From Lentinus brumalis (Eukaryota > Basidiomycota > Agaricomycetes > Polyporales > Polyporaceae), in NCBI GenBank assembly GCA_001792895.1, contig MARA01000005.1, positions 248,001-312,000 of the forward strand: DNA of 64,000 nt, in the 5' to 3' direction. The position numbers and the translations under genes were made by a program. Of this stretch, positions 22,887 through 35,500 are shown one piece after another; the stretch's first letter is position 1, and every line of letters starts with the position of its first letter. Under the pieces are notes generated by a model. The model had not been told where the DNA came from. It was given only the letters and a program-made list of their open reading frames with translations, and did not search any database.

Positions 22887-22986
22887 TGTGCTCCTAGTCG
22901 GCCGGTCGAGTTCTTCTGGTCGGCCGCTGAGCCGCTGGAGCTTGTGCTGTTCGGTAAGCACCCCCAGCGCGACTGCATCGTCGGTG
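22878..22986 (+). repeat. 109-bp inverted repeat, left arm
   Basis: This is an exact match by eye to the reverse complement of 25525-25633. It begins ATTTTAGTTTGTGCTCC and ends GCGACTGCATCGTCGGTG. It overlaps the right end of the GGTCGGCCGG repeat by 9 bp (ATTTTAGTT). Confidence 0.85.
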
Positions 22987-25524
22987 TACTGAAGCCTCTC
23001 ATTTTCATACTAGTCAGTCCCTCGGCGACGCGATGTGTCTTACTTGCCTTGTTGGCTGCCGATCGAGGGTGACTTTGGACTGCGCATGCTCGTCCGCCGA
23101 CTTGCATTTTGTGTCCAGATCTATATTCTACAGTATGCCTGAGGTAAGTGACGGGACGCTAGCAGAGACCGCCGATGTACGCGACCGGAACCTGCCCGAA
23201 TGCGCTGATTATTTCTGCCGGAACAGAGGCTTGACCCTTAGCTCTCGGCGAGAGGACTGTAGCGCTTTCTAATGCCACTTCTCCTTGTAGAGTCAGGAGC
23301 GACGGCGGCATGGCGGCATCATTGTCTCGGCGACTTGGAGAGTCCTGAAGGTTTTTATTCCCGTCGGCGAGCGACAGTAAGAGCAATCATCACCGGCAGC
23401 GATGAGGTGAAGAGTACGACTTCCATTCTTGTCATCGGCGACACTGAACACAGAGCTCCTCTACCGATGTCTAGCACAATGTGGACGCCTTCTACCTCGG
23501 CGAGAATTTGTGCGGTTTACACTAACGGGAATAAGCTCGGCGAGGTGCTCTTTGTCGACACATTACGAGCACACTTCAATTGGTGAGTGTCCGAGACTGC
23601 TTTGTTTCTGGCAGGTGTACATATGTATGACTAGCAGTAAATCTAATGAGATATTCGCCGACCGTGTATGGTTTGGCTTGTGTGCTCCGGGTCAGATCTA
23701 TAGGTGGCTGATGATTGTTCTGGCGAGGCGCAGACTGCAATGAGTTGGCGAGTCCAGTGGTGACTGATACTTGGGAGATGTGTATCGTAATTCTCGGCGA
23801 GGGATACTTGGCGGCCTGAGGCATAGATGAATCACTCTCGGCGAAAGCGCACCAAACATTAGCAATACGTGTAGTATTTCTTGCAGTGGAATCTGCTGTT
23901 TCATGGTGACGTTTAACCACAGTGCTCACCAAGGAGTTATGTATGTTCAGAACTGGGGATCTAAACGTCAGTAGCCTAGAGTTATCGACGGTGACTGGCT
24001 GACTTGGGAAGTTTGGAGGAAAGTCTGAGTGAGGGAACACTCTGCGGGCATAGTAGTGGATTGCGGCGTGCTCGAGAGGGGGTTCCAGTGACTCCCACCG
24101 GTCTCGGAGTCGTATACATTAGACCAAAAGATCGTACAACCTAGTAAACAGCTCAACCCCAGATGATTGCTCAAGGGTCAGATGTAGCGAAGCCGTGAGC
24201 ACAATCCGTGTTTCTGAGTAAGGCGTACCACATTTAGTAGTGGCCCGAGTAGTTATCATGAGGTGTGTATAGGCTGGAGGGCGGCCGACATGATTCGAGG
24301 TTCGCACTTACTGTAGTATGGTGATTGCCTACGACCACATGTTGTGGTGGACCCGTGGTCGGGGCCTTCAGGGTGAGGTACTGCATGGAATATGTTGAGT
24401 ACTGCGTAGAAGCTGGAAAGTTGTTCGGAGCTGCGGGCAGTGACACTGGTGCCGCATAAGGAGGTTTGTGTTCAATTAATGTAGATCGTAAAAAGCACCC
24501 CTCCAGGCTCCTCTCCACATGACGAGGACCGAATACCCAGTGCTTTCGATCCTACAATTGGAACTCAGTATCCCGTAGTCTACTGGATGTTCGTATAGAT
24601 AAGCAGATTGTTCGCGCTCAATGCATGGACGAGCTCATAGTACTGCACACTCGTGAACGATAGCAGTAGTCGTTGCTCGTACGAGTCGTACGTCTGTTGC
24701 TCAGATCTACCATTCCATTTTGCACCAGCAAATTCAGATCCATGAGCCATGGTAGACAGCCTCTCGCTCGCAGGGTGTTAGCCACTCGATCAACACGTTA
24801 TCATATGGTCCCGAGCTGAACATGGCGAGGGTACAGACCGTCACTGGTAATGGTGCAACTTCCATAGAATGGCGGCGACGCTGCCGGGCCTCAGGCAGCT
24901 CTCGGCGAGGCCTCCAAGCAACTCCGGCGAGACTCTTCAATAGACGGCAAGGCTTGGTAGCTCCTCGGCGAGAGCTCATACGCACCACGGCATAACCAGT
25001 CCAGTAGCTTCTCGGCGAACTAATCCTCACCTCGCCGAGCTTGATGAGTAGTGCATGGGCAGCTCGGCAAGTCTCTTCAACACCTCGGCGAGGGTCGCAG
25101 TTACTCCCGACAACCAGTACTGCTTATTCGACGATAAGTGCTCGGCGAAGGTCAGAACAAAGCTTGGCGACGCTTCTGTAAAGTACACTCCCTCGGGGCA
25201 ATGTTTGAGACGTCTGGTATGGATCCCGCACATTAGGAGAAACACAGGTAATTTGGAGGCACCTCGAAAGCTCCGTACATTGTCCGTACATGTTAAGCAA
25301 CAATGAATTTCGGCGAAAATCACTCACAGTAAGCTGAGAGCTCGCCGAGGCTGCAACACGCCGTGAGGCAGAATTGTCCTTGCATTTGTAGCCATATGAT
25401 AGCGAAACGTCTCCCGGGAGATTGCAGATTCAGCGTCGCTACCTTGCGGCTACCGACAAGGCCAGAAAGCATCCCGTCACCGGAGGACCAGTTCCTATCC
25501 TTAAACTAAGAGGCGGAGTCAGTG
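22987..25524. mobile_element. probable non-autonomous element with CTCGGCGAG subterminal motifs
   Basis: The interval between the 109-bp inverted arms has no supported coding region. A 9-bp near-palindrome, CTCGGCGAG or its complement CTCGCCGAG, plus one-mismatch variants, recurs about 13 times between 23.0 and 23.85 kb and about 10 times between 24.89 and 25.35 kb. It is absent or nearly absent in the middle. Such clustering near both ends is the pattern of transposase-binding subterminal repeats in DNA transposons. No transposase is encoded inside. Confidence 0.5.
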
Positions 25525-25633
25525 CACCGACGATGCAGTCGCGCTGGGGGTGCTTACCGAACAGCACAAGCTCCAGCGGCTCAGCGGCCGACCAGAAGAA
25601 CTCGACCGGCCGACTAGGAGCACAAACTAAAAT
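25525..25633 (-). repeat. 109-bp inverted repeat, right arm
   Basis: Reverse-complement partner of 22878-22986, ending at ACAAACTAAAAT. The sequence outside it is unrelated to that outside the left arm. Confidence 0.85.
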
Positions 25634-26571
25634 GCAAAACGGTTACTTGTCAGGCGCGATAACACATCCGTCCCCGCGCGAAGTCCCCACTCTCGCGTTT
25701 TAGACCTCCGGTCCGCCCGACCTCTAATCCCTTCATTTCCCCACCGTTTCTCTTGAAATTTCTCCAGCACCCTCCCCTGCCCTCCTACATGCTCGCAAAA
25801 ATACACCTGCGTGACTACGTCCACTCGTCGCTCCAATATCACCCTCATCAGATTCAACCGACCCCAGCGCTTACTCACCACTTTCACCGCGCGCCTCCCT
25901 GCCAATCCACGCAGCGCTCCAGCAGTTTCCCCCGATTACTCCCGCCTCTCGTCCGCGCTTCCTTCTACCTGCCCGATGCCACCCGCCCCCTCTCTCAATA
26001 TGTCCGGCGCCAGAATCTGTCACCGGCGCCTCTACTCCTACCCCGCCCAGCGCTCACCGAGCTACCTCTGCCACTCCGCTCGACCTTGGGCCCGGCTACA
26101 TATCTATCACGTTTCCGCTTCGTTATGCACATGTTCTCCTTTGATCTCCCCTTCCACACACTTTGCAGCACGGCCCCTCTCCAAGCCATTGCAGCCCTTC
26201 TCAAGCATCAGCCGCTCCCTATGCCACGCATGATTCGAGGTGACGTTGCACCATGTTACAAGAAGTCATCTCTCCGGCCCCCCCCCTCCCTCCTACGTAC
26301 GTCCACTGTTCTTCAACCCGCCACATCCCCGGCGTATGGATCGTATATCGCAAGTCCCGTCTCTGACATTCTGCTCCATACATCCTTCGCTCATGGACGA
26401 TACCCGCGTCCTCCACGCTCTCACCTACGTAACTAACAAGTACTTCCCCGATGTCAATCGAGCCCTGTCCTTGATCATTCCTCAATGCACGCGTGAAGCC
26501 GTTCCCCTGACACACCCTGTATCGTTTTGTACGCCAATTCATACATGCCACCGAGACCATACAGCAACACT
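25634..26571. other. pyrimidine-rich stretch without a supported gene
   Basis: The plus strand is strongly C/T-rich, which produces long overlapping frames of low-complexity composition. It may contain 3' parts of the minus-strand gene at 26.57-27.23 kb, but I could not build exons. Confidence 0.35.
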
Positions 26572-27229
26572 TCACAGTGAGCCCTCCACCTCCTCCAGCT
26601 TCACAATGGTCATCGCTACCATGAACTGCGCATTGAAAGCCGTTGAGGAAATGGTTTGCCATAGTCTCTTGACTTGCGTCTGATGGAGCCCTTGCACGCC
26701 CTCCCCGCCCATGACCTGTTCCAGAGCAAGAACCACACCGTTGCCCTCCTCCAGCCACTCCTCGGTTTTCTTGATCCATGCGGCCACGCCCCCTGGCTGT
26801 CGTCGCGCCTTCTTGATATCGGACTTCAGGCTCACAAGATGATCCCGAGGCTCGTCGAGGTAACCCCATGCACGGAGGCGACTGTTGAGCACTGTCAACT
26901 GTGCCGACTGAAGCGTCGACAGCGACGACGGCGCGGTGATGGGGTACTGCGCTCTTCGATGCCTGTTATCACAGATTCACCATGCGTACCACGGCGCACT
27001 CACTGTACACTCCCACTCTCCCTCTCCCTACCGCCCTTGCCCGATCTTGCCGCTTTGAGATCGCGTTGGATCTCCTTCAAACTTAACACAGAGACAATGA
27101 GTCGTTCGCCTGCGAGGCAGTCATGCGTGCTGCTACGTACTGCTTCTTCTTTTCATAGTGAGATTTGTTCCGTGCCTGCCGTAAGAGCTGCTCCTTCGTC
27201 AAATCGCAAGCTCGCCCGCGTCGCGGCAT
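26572..27229 (-). CDS. hypothetical protein with basic N-terminus (approximate model)
   Basis: An ATG at 27229 opens a basic segment (MPRRGRACDLTKEQLLRQAR, then NKSHYEKKKQYVAARM) that resembles a DNA-binding or coiled start. After unresolved introns, a second segment down to 26572 reads TVLNSRLRAWGYLDEPRDHL, then KKTEEWLEEGNGVVLALEQV and VKRLWQTISSTAFNAQF, which looks genuinely coding. Similar small proteins are common near mobile elements in agaricomycetes (recollection, not checked). No catalytic domain is recognised. The extent and splicing are uncertain, and the end may lie further left. Confidence 0.4.
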
Positions 27230-27390
27230 GATGACGATGTCTCCGAGAGGGACACGAAGGTAGAAAGTTCAAGTGGTACCACAGTCGCCACCCCAGAGGT
27301 AGATGTTACAGCACAGATTCAGAGGTGACGGTCAAGGCGAGGTGAGGAGCAACACACCGCGGTCACGGCTGGCTAGCGACCCGGCGCCCG

Positions 27391-27430
27391 TGCGTCTGTA
27401 AGACGCATCTTACCGTTTCAGACGCGTCTG
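27391..27430. repeat. cluster of short perfect palindromes
   Basis: TGCGTCT-GTA-AGACGCA (7-bp arms, 3-nt loop) is followed after 11 bp by the 12-bp palindrome CAGACGCGTCTG, which includes ACGCGT. It lies just beyond the 3' end of the Ulp1/MULE block and upstream of the minus-strand gene start at 27229, so it could be an element end or a regulatory site. Confidence 0.4.
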
Positions 27431-27779
27431 ACTGCAGTTCGCGCGCAAGCATACATCGACTCGTGCCCTTCTCGCCGCTGCAAGCCCTCGGGCATCCGGT
27501 GACCTGAGCTATGTGCGACATGCAGCCAACGCGCACCCGCTAATTTGAAACATATGATACGAGTTCAGGTTCTGCATCTACGAACACATTTATGGCCGAT
27601 CTTGGCACCGAGGCACGTCCACTCCGCTGCATTGTCCACACCAGCGCAGGAACATTGCGAGTCGTCCACCATATCAACATCCACATCACAACCTCCCCAC
27701 ACCGGCACTGTCGCGCTAGCACGCGCATAAGAGTTCGTACGCTACATTATGATACAAGACACGGGCACGCACCCTCGTT

Positions 27780-30725
27780 CTACAAACTCATGTCCACCGG
27801 CACCGAGTCCTCCAGCCCGGGCACGACCACCCGGTGCGAATCTTCACAGCTGAACAGCCAGCGCGACGCATAAGCACTCCATGCTCTCTCGTGCCTCCCC
27901 AGCGGCCTCCGTATCCGGCCTTCACGTATGCCCTCTTCCACCTCTCCCAGCGATATACCGGTGTAGTACGAGACTGCCACGTACACGAAGAAGACACGTC
28001 CCGCACCCGCACATGTCACAGGATAGTGCGCCTGTGTCCCCCGGATTGGCTGGATTCTCCTCAGGGTGTCTGCGAGCTCCTCGCACAACGCCATGTCTGG
28101 CCCGTCCAGGACGAGACGCGAGTCGTCTCCTGCTTCGTGCACGCGGTCGCAGTAGAACTCCCATGAGGTGCGGTTTCCTACATCGCCTTGCCCAGTCAGA
28201 ATCATGTCCCCGTCCTCGTCATACCCCAACGCCATCAGGCACTCTCGAAGCAGACGACCAAAGACCGGGGCACACTGGGCGTTGCCGTCGAAAACTCCAG
28301 TCATGGGTTCCACCCATTGCTCCAGTTCCGCCCGCAACGCGTGGCGGCGCAACGACAGTGAGCTCGTTACCAATCTACAATCGCCGCATGCGTCTGCTGG
28401 CCACTGCATTGGTACAATCTTTCATGGTGTCAACAACTCGCTCGGCGAATCGCGTGGATCATGCCTTACCTCATGTAGTGCCAGCCTCCTATTGGTCATC
28501 TGTGTGCATGAGCTTTGCGTCATCGTTCGACGGTGGTGCAGGCGGGTCTTGAGTAACTCGACATCGAACCCCTCCTCCCCTTCCTCCGGCTCTAGCCACA
28601 GAAGAGCGGGGTCGACCTGCAACGATACTCGACCTGTGTTCGCGATCACTTGGACGATCTCTGCCGGGAACCCCCGCCAGCGGCATCCGGGGACCACGGC
28701 GGTCGCCACGACCAGCATGATCCACTCACCGACCGAGAAAGCCCTGCACTTGTGTTAGCCAGTTCCACCTTCCTCGTACGCGGTCTGACAGCTTACGTCT
28801 CGTTCGCTGTTCCAGTCGGATCTGTGCGAGTGCGAGCCGTCAGCAGTGACATCGTACCTGCGTCATTCACCTGTGCATGAACTCACCAATGACCTCTTCC
28901 GCCCCTGTCGATTTCCGCGGCTTCTTCTTCGAGTCATCCGCGGCGAATGTACGCAGTGGCGACAGCAGCCTGACGCCACTCAGGCGTGCCGACCGGCGCG
29001 CCCCACTCGCCTCGCCTTGCGGTGACTTCGAACGCAGAGGTATCGCGCACGATACCGGCTCGATCCCCATGGCGGTCACCGTGTCGCTCACGTTTCCCGG
29101 AGGCAACGACTGCGTAGTCTTACGCCGCTGCGGCAAAGTACCACTCGCGGCCTGCAACCCCCCCCGCCCCCCCGGTCCGGCCACCTGCGGACCTGCATTG
29201 CTGCTCAATCTCCCCGAGCGTCGCACCGCTCCTTCTGCCCCGCTCATGTTTCTACCGCGCGGGCGCCCTCGAGTGTCCGCACCTCCCGGCGCGCGGGCAT
29301 CCGGCTTCGTTGGAGCCGCTTTCACCTCGTCTGTCGGTGTCGTCATTGGGAAGGGCACGGCCGGCGTGCCCTCGATGATGCGCAGCTGCTCCGATATCAC
29401 ATCGTCGGTCGAGCTCACAACCGCCGCCCCGCCCCCGGGCTCTGCGCCCGTGCCGCTCGCAGGTTCCTCAGCCTCCGTCAACACTGAGGGCTCCAGCTCG
29501 GGGACAAGCTCAACCTGCGCCTGTGCCTGTGTGTGAGTCCCGCTCCGCTCTCTCGATTGGGCCGTACATGTTGCTCACCGATATTACATCTTCCTCAACG
29601 CCGCACAAATCGGCTGGTGCCTGTGCCTTTGCCATTGGTCCGATCGCACTGCTGATCGCGTGCTCGTTGGTCGCAGTTGTGTGCTCGTCGGTCACAGAGG
29701 TGCTCGGTGCTGGGGTGATTGGTAGATCGCGAACCAAACGCAACAACAGGGCTTGGGTGTATGCTTCGGCTGCCTCTGTTGTGAACGTCCACATCGGCTC
29801 AGAGGGTGACCTGCCAGCCGATATCTCCACCATGAAACGTATGACGTAGATGGCACAATGTAGAGTTCCCTGGCCTTGCTGCGGGACGTGAGGCTACCGG
29901 TTTGGTGTCGGCGCAAGTCAACCATACGCTCCATATTCCCGTGCAGTTCAGCACTCACGAGGTATTCATCGCGTTCTTGCATGGTCCAGCCGGCCTTGGA
30001 TATGTCGTGTTCTACTGGATCTTTCGCGGCAGGAGCTACCTGCACCCCCCTCCGGCCGCGTGCGGCTACCTCTCTCCATGCGCGATACTCGTGCTGGATC
30101 AATTTGTACACCCGCTGTCACGTAATATCATCAGTCCAGGGCCCTGCCAGTCTCCAGCGGGGGCATCACACGTACCCCGTACAAGGCACGCCCTCGGTTC
30201 CAGTCTCGTATGCTGTCGTATATCTCGATTGTCCGGCGCGTCATGTTCACGCAAGCCAGCAGCCAATGCTTCGATGCTTCCCAAAAGACCGGCAGGAGCA
30301 CCGTTTCATAGTCGAATATGTTCTGCCATCGTCGTCGTAAGTCATTCGGTCGCGATCGGGCGCGCCCGTGCTCCACGTACCTCTGCGAACCATGTCGCTC
30401 GCTTGTAACTCGCCGGCGGGGCCAGGCTCGTGCCTCCCCGCACTCCTCCGGCCTTGGGGATCAAAAATGTCGTCTCCGCGGAGGCAACATATACCTTCGT
30501 CGGTACTACGCGACTCGGCTCGGGCTCGCGGCCAAAGGTGCAGTCCCACAATCCCTCCCGCAGGTCCTTCAGGACTCCGTGGTGGAGCCCGTCAAATAGG
30601 AACTTGCTCACGCCCTCATACCTGGCCGCCGTCGCCACCGTCCATTGCTGGTATCGCGCGGGGCCTGTTTCCCACCACGACCTCTCATGTTCTAGCAGCA
30701 AGGCCGCCAATTTACCTCTCGCTTC
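27780..30725 (-). CDS. Ulp1-like (C48) cysteine peptidase domain 2 plus C-terminal region
   Basis: Reading leftward, ETTFLIPKAGG and KRATWFAE lead into FDYETVLLPVFWEASKHWLL with the catalytic His (KHW), then RTIEIYDS with the Asp. An intron-split helix follows (VYKLIQHEYRAWREVAARG, AGWTMQERDEYL). After the acceptor at about 29888 comes PHVPQQGQGTLHCAIYVIRF with the Gln and Cys. FTTEAAEAYTQALLLRLVRD corresponds to the family C-terminus. The usual DCG around the nucleophile reads HCA. Downstream are a Pro/Ala/Ser/Arg-rich linker (AT-hook-like RGRPRGRN) and a last block from WIMLVVATAVVPGCRWRGFP to VDMSL with a stop at 27780; introns there keep phase. Such peptidases cleave isopeptide or C-terminal bonds of ubiquitin-like modifiers. 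Exon borders are approximate. Confidence 0.6.
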
Positions 30726-30729
30726 GGGC

Positions 30730-32560
30730 TGTTCAAGTACGCTGGGAATAATCGGCGTCAGCGAGGGCGCGTGGTCCGTCCGGGTCCCGCCTGGACTGGG
30801 TTGGATCAGCGCGCTCGGGGCTGCCACACTGTCGCTGTTCGATTGCGAGCCCGTTGGGGTTGTTGCTTGTTGAGACTCTGGACGCGGGGCGAACTGGACA
30901 GGTACAGTTAGCTAACACGCATCCATTCTTGGGACGCTGTCTCACCAAATCGGGCAACGCGTCCCAGTCGATCAATACTTCGAGATCTTCGAACGCCTCT
31001 CGCACTACCGCACTCTGTAGGCCACCCTCCTCCGCAACGTAGCACACCCAAATGTGCTCGAACAACTCCTTCAACGATTCTACGGGCAGTTCTGTCACAG
31101 CCGGTTGCTGGATCTCGAAGTCCAACACGATCGCCCACGCAAATATAAGAGCCCAGAAACCGCACGACGAAGAGTCTTGCTGCACGGCGGTCGACATCGA
31201 CGTGTTTGTCTGTTTCGCGCCCACTAGTACGGGGTCTATCGTCTGTCCCAAACAGTCAGTATAACCTTATACGCGTCGGTCTCAAGGGCGTCGAAGTGGT
31301 GCCCCTTACCAAGTCTCCATCGTATTCAATGGTCGCGGTCGACTGACATGCTTGCATCGCCGTGGCGATAACATGTTGCCCATCCAACATCACGGCCGAC
31401 GTCTCCGGCCCCAAGGAGTTCCACGAAGTCACTGTGCGTGGCCCGGTGGTCAGATCGTGGTGGTGGACAGTCCAATGGTGGCGTTCATGGTGCAGGAACA
31501 CAATGTGCTTCACAGTGTGCTCCGCCCGACTCTGGGCCACATCGGCGAACTTGCTGTGCCCGCGGGCGCGAACCTATCAAGCAAAGTTCGCGCGTACTCA
31601 TGAGACTTCGCAATTACCATCGGGCGCCCAAGAACGTGATATCTCACCTGCTCATCGAGCGTACTCGACCTCAGGTCGATGGCCGCCATCGCCTCGGCCA
31701 AAGGATCCGCCGGAGAAAGCCACAGCATCACCCCGCGCGCAATGGCGACGCATGACTGGTTCAGCATATCTACGAAATGCCAAACTTCGTCCAGCCGCAG
31801 CTCATATCCGGGGTCCCCCCACCTCTCAAAGTCGAGCGCTGCCATCGATATCTCTTCGGCGGTTATCGCAGTCTTCGCGGTGGCTTCGCGTAGTGCGAGG
31901 TCATCACTCCGACGAGCCAGTATTCCCGCTGTTCGACGGACTTGCGGATCATCCGCCAGCAGACTGTTCGCCGCTAATCTCTTCGTCTTAGCTCTGCCCG
32001 GCACTCTCGAGAATCGCAGCGGTTCAATGCGGCCCGAATGATTAGGAGAACCAGTGTCGCCTTGCAGGAGATCGTACTTCGCCCGGCGGTGTGTCTTCTT
32101 GTGAGTCGGCGTCCGATAGGGCTGCATCGGGACGATGTTCTTGGGTCTCCCGGGGGTTGTCGGAGTGTCTTCTCACCAGTGAGCCCTGGGTATTCAAGAC
32201 ACATGCACGACACTCACGATTGTGTCCGGGGATTTTCAATGTCTCCCGCATGGCTGCCATACGGGCTCCTTGCTTCTCCGCCTGTTCGTGCTCTTCAATC
32301 CGGCGATAGATGCCTGCGAGCTCCTTGTCCTGCCGCTCATCTCCCGGCATTCTACGCTGCCGTGGGAGGCCGCGTGCCTTCTTCGTCAGTTTTGTGGGAA
32401 TCAGGCGAAATTGCTCGGAGGATACTTCAACGTCTGCATGCCCCGGGTGACCCCGACGTCGTACCAAGCGGTTTCATTGGTCAGTCTCAGCTCACGACCA
32501 AACTTCAACAGGGAATCGTCTTCGCACCTTTCCATTTCGTGGCCCGGCCATTGGCCACGA
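30730..32560 (-). CDS. Ulp1-like (C48) cysteine peptidase domain 1, MULE-associated
   Basis: After the SWIM finger the frame continues through a charged helix (GIYRRIEEHEQAEKQGARMA). It then reaches ISMAALDFERWGDPGYELRL, DEVWHFVDMLNQSCVAIARG and MLWLSPADPLAEAMAA. The catalytic His segment is HHERHHWTVHHHDL (about 31.47 kb), and the nucleophile segment is VQQDSSSCGFWALIFAWAIV (Cys at about 31.16 kb). ELPVESLKELFEHIWVCYVA and the intron after DALPDLV follow. The His and Gln-x-x-Ser-x-Ser-Cys-Gly elements support an active C48-type fold. At least four introns are present; borders were not fully resolved. It may be spliced to the transposase upstream. Confidence 0.6.
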
Positions 32561-32589
32561 ATAGCTCCACGGCCTTGAGATGAACACAT

Positions 32590-35500
32590 TGTTTGCCGGT
32601 TTGCCGGTACGCGTTGCACGGGCAATTGACTGGGTCCAGACAAACCTGGGTGTATATCGTCGCCGGTTCGTCCTTTGTGCTGAAGCCGCTCGTGGCAATC
32701 AGCAGGATTGGAAATGTGGGATGCTAGACGGCTCACGCTATTGATACGACCCGGAAAGTTCGTCCGTCCACATTCGGCTCCACAAGGTCCCCGTCCCAGA
32801 TCTGGTGCGCACGCTGGTTCTTCTCAATGATCAGTCGGTTACCCAACCGGTCATCCGGTTTCCACACGCGGTAGAAAGGCAGGAAGTCGAATAGAATGAT
32901 GATCGCCAGTCGATCGATCCTGTCCACGCAAGCGAAGGTTAAACGGGCGATGTTTGCTCGAGATTGGGTTGACACCTACCTCTTGTTGTCACGGTTATCG
33001 AGGAACACGGAATCGAATGTTCGGAATGCCCTTTCGATCCAATTGTTCGTGTTCCACGTGCCGTCCCGCGTCTGCCCTGGGGGCAAGCCAATGTCTGTGA
33101 ACACCGCTGCATGCACAATTTAGCATCACCGCGACGTCGCGTACTCTGACACACAGGTGGGTAGAACGTACGAATCCACTCCTCCGTAAACCAATTGTCC
33201 TCGAAGTATGCGTAAAAGAAGTCGAAGAGTTGTTGCGCCCGAGTCTGGTCCAGCGGCTTCGCCCTGCGTTTGCTCTTCGTGTTCTTCGTCTGAGTCGGCT
33301 TCGCCGTCGTGGAACCATCGGCATTCACAGGCGTGGGGTCAGCCTGAAAGAGACAACACGCGCACCCTCGCCACGTCAGCGCTGGTATGTACAGATCGTT
33401 TCTAGACACACCTGGTCTTCATCCTCTTCGTATTCACCGAAAACCGCCTCCCGGACCCTCTCGAAGAATGTGGCTTTCGTGTCATCCCAGTCATCCCAGG
33501 TCCTAACCCTCTGCAATTGGCGAAATGCGTGAATGATCGCATACTTCATCTCCAAAGGCACCCTCAACGGTGCACCTCGTTCGCCCTTGTCCCCCTCGAC
33601 GCGGGTAAGAGCCTGAACGGCGTGGAACTGACACAATCGGATGCACGCTTCTACGAACACTGTGCAAAGAGGGTCAAAACGTGCGTGGCATGTACAGATC
33701 GTGCTATCGCGGCAGCCTACGCACCTTGCTGGATGGCATGAAGCTCGGCCAAAGTCTTGTCGATCATGAAGTGGGAGACACAGATGTCATCCGCGAGAAG
33801 GCGCCGCGCCTCGTCGCGAATGGTCTTCTCTTGCGCTGGATTGCGCGCCTCAATTGATGCGCCATCTGGAGGATCGTCGGCGTGAGCAGCCGTGATGGGC
33901 TCCAATCGGGAACGGCCCCACTGTACCTTCAATGATCGCTCGGGCTCGCTTGCGTATGCGCTCCTTCGTGGCCAGCAGGAAGGAGACGAGAGTTTCCGTT
34001 CGCACGTTCGCGGACAGCAGGACTGCACCTGCGTGGACGTTCATTGCCTTGATTTCACGGGGCTCGTGAAAGGTTGTACTCACCCGGGACGGCGTGGTTG
34101 CCTTCATTCACCGTGACAATGAACGTCACCGCTGCGCGATTCTCGTTCTTGCTTCGCCAGCTCGAGTCAATAGCCCACCCCCGTGTCGGACCGTGAAGGA
34201 TGAGGCTGTCGAGCGAGAAGTCGTCCGTGAGGGCCACGGTGAACTCCGAGAGGGTTTCGGGGATGTCGAAGTCATGGGGTGTATAGCTGGGGCCCGAGAC
34301 GCTTCAAACATGGCTCTCGTCGTCCCAGAGAATAAGGCGACTCACAAATATAATCGCTCCCCGTCCATTTGTGCGAGGAGGTGTACCGCCATGAATGGGT
34401 GCTGATCGAGCCGCTCGCGATGACGAGACTGCTTCATCATCCGTGCAATCTGAATACCTAGGATGCGACGGTGCACGGGTGTCATGTAGAGTGCGCGCAT
34501 GCCTGCGCTGATGCGGGACACATATTCCACCGGGCTCTCCCAAGACTGCATAATCTCTTTGAGGCGCTCATTAGTTCAGCTTGCCACCGGTGTCATGCCA
34601 CGCGACGGACTTACCCTTCTTAACCATTGAGACCTTGGTGCCGTGCAAACATATGCGCTCCAAGATGTGCAACCGCACACGGCGCGAATGCATGAGGAAT
34701 TTGAGCTGCCCATCCTTCGCGTCTGGATGATGCGCGCGCATCCAGATATTCGCAACACTGAGATCTCGGGCGGTCACCTCCACCTGCGTGCCAATTATAG
34801 CGTGGGTCAGCTTGCGATACTTCATATGGCGTACGTTACGCACCCGCAACTTCACATCCTTCGAACACTGTTTCCACCTCTTACGGAACTCCACTTCCAC
34901 AATGCCAGCATCCTTGTCCTGTCCCAGCGCCACGTCCGCGTCGTCCTCCCCATCCGACATCCCTTCTCCATCCTCCCCATCTGATGTAATCGCAGGCTTC
35001 TTGCTAGGCTCCTGGCGTTGCGCGGCGGCCTCGGGCACCGCGCAGGCGTCATCGTCTTCGTCAGTGACGACGTCGTGAATGCCGGCACAGCTGTACTCCC
35101 ATCGGGCGAGGGGGCGGTCCAACGCGATTGCAGCATTCCTTTCTTCCGGGCTGAGTCCTGACTCCTTGTTCCACAGGACTGCGAATGAGCAAGCACGCAC
35201 ATCCACCGGAGAGTCGCCTGGGTGACCGAACCAGTCAAGGCGCACAGCGGCACTGCGTTTAGATTCGTGCGCGAGGTAGTCGTTGTACTGCGCATGTCTT
35301 CAGCTCCTGCTAGTGTTGACTCGAAGGGCGACACGTTCACGCACCTGATCTTCGAACCACCGGAACACCTCATGCGTAGGCACGGCCTTCAACAACATCC
35401 AGCGATCATCTCGACACGGGGATCCAAAAACATAGGGTGGGACTTGGTCAGCTTTTCCGGTCGCACGTCGATGACATGGTTGGCGGCCAGGAGCTGGAGT

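Noticed and set aside
22398..22897. Open frames of 60-150 codons across the GGTCGGCCGG repeat.
   Set aside because: All three frames stay open because of repeat composition, and the same frames recur in the inverted copy at 47 kb. There is no independent coding evidence.
25753..26436. 227-codon plus-strand frame.
   Set aside because: Its composition is explained by the C/T-rich strand; there is no motif or splice logic, and a competing minus-strand frame has no support either.
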